15,225 nucleotides of DNA, from contig MU646389.1 of NCBI GenBank assembly GCA_026770585.1, forward strand, positions 188,112 to 203,336, given 5' to 3'. The position numbers were made by a program, and so were the translations under genes. Of the stretch, positions 13,679 to 15,225 are shown piece after piece (position 1 is the stretch's first letter; the number at the start of each line of letters is the position of its first letter). Under the pieces are notes generated by a model. The model saw only the letters and a list, made by a program, of their open reading frames with translations, was not told the origin of the DNA and searched no databases. This DNA comes from Baffinella frigidus (Eukaryota > Cryptophyceae > Cryptomonadales > Baffinellaceae).

Positions 13679-13798
13679 TACCAGAGATTGTCGGCTGCCG
13701 GTCGTCAAAATAAAAATAGCGACATTCCATCAACTCCAAGAAAGAAGAGTTCTGCTGCACGGATCTGCAAGTCCGGCTCACCCACACCAGGCGCATTA

Positions 13799-13972
13799 GT
13801 TAATGCGAAAATCTTACGTTAACGGACCCCTTAAGGGGTCGGTTAACGTGGGCTTGCCAGCTCTAAAACGATTTTAAAAGCGATTTCAGGACTTTTAAAG
13901 CCCAAGAATGTTTTCCATTATAAATTTTGTACCGAAGTTACTGCTCCGTTAACGTAAGCTTTTTGCATGACA
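13799..13972. repeat. Foldback with nested ACGTTAAC palindromes
   Basis: ATGCGAAAATCTTACGTTAA then CGGA (13803) is inverse to TCCGTTAACGTAAGCTTTTT then GCAT (ending 13968) with few mismatches. The left arm also belongs to a local 34-bp near-palindrome (13816-13849): ACGTTAACGGACCCCTT against AAGGGGTCGGTTAACGT. So ACGTTAAC occurs in both orientations on the left and once on the right, allowing alternative folds. Confidence 0.8.
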
Positions 13973-14052
13973 GTGAAGGCATTAGTGAAGGTGTACACTT
14001 CTGAGGACGGGTGGCTGCTTCTCCGTCCGAGCCTGGCGAATGCGGCAGAGAG

Positions 14053-14189
14053 CACTGCCAGCGAGATAATTTCGCAGAGGACGTGAAGACCCTTCTAAAA
14101 TATTGTTGTCGCTGTCACAGCGACTGTAATGTGTCTGAAACACATTATAGTGTCTTCACGTCCTCTGCGAATTTTTCTCGCTGGCAGTG
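14053..14189. repeat. Long-stem foldback with two internal hairpins (three-way junction)
   Basis: The outer stem is CACTGCCAGCGAGA (14053-14066) with TTCGCAGAGGACGTGAAGAC (14071-14090), exactly inverse to GTCTTCACGTCCTCTGCGAA (14152-14171) and TCTCGCTGGCAGTG (14176-14189). That is 34 perfect pairs broken only by a 4x4 internal loop. The interior has two further perfect hairpins: GTCGCTG TCA CAGCGAC (14108-14124) and TAATGTGT CTGAA ACACATTA (14127-14147). Confidence 0.9.
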
Positions 14190-14229
14190 GAGAGGGAAAG
14201 CATCGAAGCTCTCTGGAGCCGAGGCGGGC

Positions 14230-14368
14230 CTCCACCCACGGCTCTTGGGTAGGGTATTCCGTCCGCGTTCTTGGAGCTATTTCCGCGTTCTTGAAAATTG
14301 ACTTTTGAATACAGTTTTGCCTTGAAAATTGACTTTTGAATACCCCCCCCTCCAGCCCTGCGTGGGCA
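14230..14368 (-). repeat. Family E repeat, copy 3 (reversed)
   Basis: On the minus strand it begins CCCACGCAGGGCTGGAGGGG and contains GTATTCAAAAGTCAATTTTC twice (about 14300 and 14335), the CAAGAACGCGGA motif twice, and GGAATACCCTACCCAAGAGC. It ends CGTGGGTGGAG in place of the usual CTGGCGTGGAG. It is the most internally duplicated of the three copies. Confidence 0.85.
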
Positions 14369-14475
14369 GTCTGCCTATGGAACCGCCGAAACTCACACAG
14401 TGGCATACACCTTGAAGACCCCCCCCCCCAACCCCAAGCCGTAAAGCCCACACCGTGGATGGGAATGCGCGTGAT

Positions 14476-14604
14476 CCACCCTGGAGGGAACACAGGGGCA
14501 AATCTTAAGTCAATTTCCCACAGACGCGCCCGGATTCCGGGCGCATTTGCATGGGCGTTGACTTAAGAAACCATTGATTTGCCCATAAGTTGCCTCCAGG
14601 GTGG
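14476..14604. repeat. Foldback with CCACCCTGGAGG ends and a central GC hairpin
   Basis: CCACCCTGGAGG is inverse to CCTCCAGGGTGG. GGGCAAATC (14497) pairs with GATTTGCCC (14576). CTTAAGTCAA (14504) pairs with TTGACTTAAG (14558). The centre is GCGCCCGGATTCCGGGCGC (14526-14544), an 8-bp GC stem. The stem is interrupted by short unpaired stretches. Confidence 0.85.
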
Positions 14605-14719
14605 CACCCGCCCCACCTGGCGACAAAAGGGTGTCTGTGAGGATCAGTCGATGTTCACAAATCCCTGACGGATCAAGGGAGTGCCACGAAAGAGTATAGA
14701 GCTGACTGGCTTACAGGAG

Positions 14720-14741
14720 AAATAGTCAGATCTGACTATTT
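14720..14741. repeat. Perfect 22-bp palindrome followed by a T-run
   Basis: AAATAGTCAGATCTGACTAT plus TT has no loop and is followed by more T. It looks like a bacterial intrinsic terminator, but in eukaryotic-looking DNA with no gene ending nearby it is better described simply as a palindrome. TCAGTCGATGTTCACA (about 14645) and TGTGAACTGACTTG (about 14810) are weak outer inverted arms. Confidence 0.7.
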
Positions 14742-14875
14742 TTTTAAGTTCATAAGTGGACATTCTCCCCAGAGAAAAATCGAAATTTCGGAAAGTTGGT
14801 ACAAATTCCGTGTGAACTGACTTGTTTTCTCATGTCAGCCCTACACTCTTGCGTGGTGGTGCGAGCGCGGCATAC

Positions 14876-15015
14876 TTATCCGGGGAAACCTATTTTTCTT
14901 TCAGTTGATGGCAACGAAAATTTCCACACAATCTGTTTTTATTGATAATATTAAAGCATTTGTGTAGTAATTTTTGTTGCCATCAAATGAAAGAAAAACA
15001 GGTTTCCCCGGATAA
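14876..15015. repeat. Family F palindromic element, copy 2 (140 bp)
   Basis: It has the same ends (TTATCCGGGGAAACC / GGTTTCCCCGGATAA) and the same inner TTTGTGTAGTAATTTTTGTT as copy 1, and is equal in length. The bases on each side, ATAC at 14872-14875 and ATAC at 15016-15019, may be a 4-bp target-site duplication. It has no coding capacity. Confidence 0.9.
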
Positions 15016-15174
15016 ATACACCTTCGAGAGCCCTCAGAAACGGCGCCCTCTGTGGGTAGGGTGGGGAACTCCGACTGAGTGGGGTGACTAGGGTGGGGAA
15101 CGCCGATCTGACCACTCCCATCCCGGGAAGGCACACGGCGCTTTCCCGCTGGTCATCAGACGATGTGAAGCGCC

Positions 15175-15225
15175 CCTATCCCTCAAGTGACCAACGGGCG
15201 AATAATCGCCCGTGGAAGCCCTAGG
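15175..15225. repeat. Family B element cut by the window edge
   Basis: CCTATCCCTCAAGTGACCAA and CGGGCGAATAATCGCCCG match the left end and first internal block of the copy at 6868 (CCTATCCCTTAAGTGGCGGA, CGGGCGAATATTCACCC). The window ends at CCTAGG, where the B core would begin, so the right end is not visible. Confidence 0.7.

Noticed and set aside
14720-14750. Intrinsic terminator
   Set aside because: A palindrome plus T-run fits by shape, but there is no bacterial-type gene upstream and the surroundings are eukaryotic repeats.

Overview
The window looks like nuclear DNA of a eukaryotic microbe, most likely an alga or other protist. Three points support this. Two genes only make sense after removing GT-AG introns. 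Their exons strongly prefer G or C at third codon positions. There are several arrays of the TTTAGGG/CCCTAAA heptamer, the telomere type of plants and many algal groups (dinoflagellates, chromerids, cryptophytes, haptophytes and others). The sequence does not settle which group. No rRNA, tRNA, CRISPR array, bacterial operon or ribosome-binding site was seen.

Coding content is sparse. A minus-strand gene (1788 to 1080) has three exons and encodes a 156-residue SRPBCC (polyketide cyclase/START-like) protein with an unusual five-cysteine cluster. A plus-strand gene (about 9913 to 10720) has two visible exons and encodes a small, highly charged protein that I do not recognise. A third, partial plus-strand gene has a clear exon at 13015-13107 and a possible second exon at 13277-13375. 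The intron between them is made of telomere-like heptamers, and decayed copies of the first exon lie upstream. GC-rich stretches at 2690-3060 and 3270-3650 and open frames at 4939-5172 and 9062-9215 may hold further exons or remnants, but I cannot prove them.

Most of the rest is repeats. Family A is a foldback with CAGGGGTACCTCGCTCAT ends and C-tract/G-tract subtermini. Family B is a foldback with TATCCCTTAAGTGGCG ends and often sits directly beside A. Family C is a dispersed repeat headed by TCCTTTAGG units, with at least nine full or partial copies that dominate 7.4-9.8 kb. Family D is a palindromic repeat with an 85-bp tandem duplication. Family E has CCACGC ends (three copies). Family F is a 140-bp palindrome with TTATCCGGGG ends (two copies), whose core recurs inside a foldback with different ends.

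From 11.0 to 12.3 kb and from 13.36 kb to the right edge, foldbacks follow each other almost without gaps, several with arms of 20 to 39 bp. They look like MITE-like or foldback elements inserted beside one another, but no transposase is visible. Four heptamer arrays (CCCTAAA, CCCTGCA, CCCGAAA, CCCTCAA) form a separate layer. Apart from repeats invading gene neighbourhoods and probably introns, I see no functional link between the genes.
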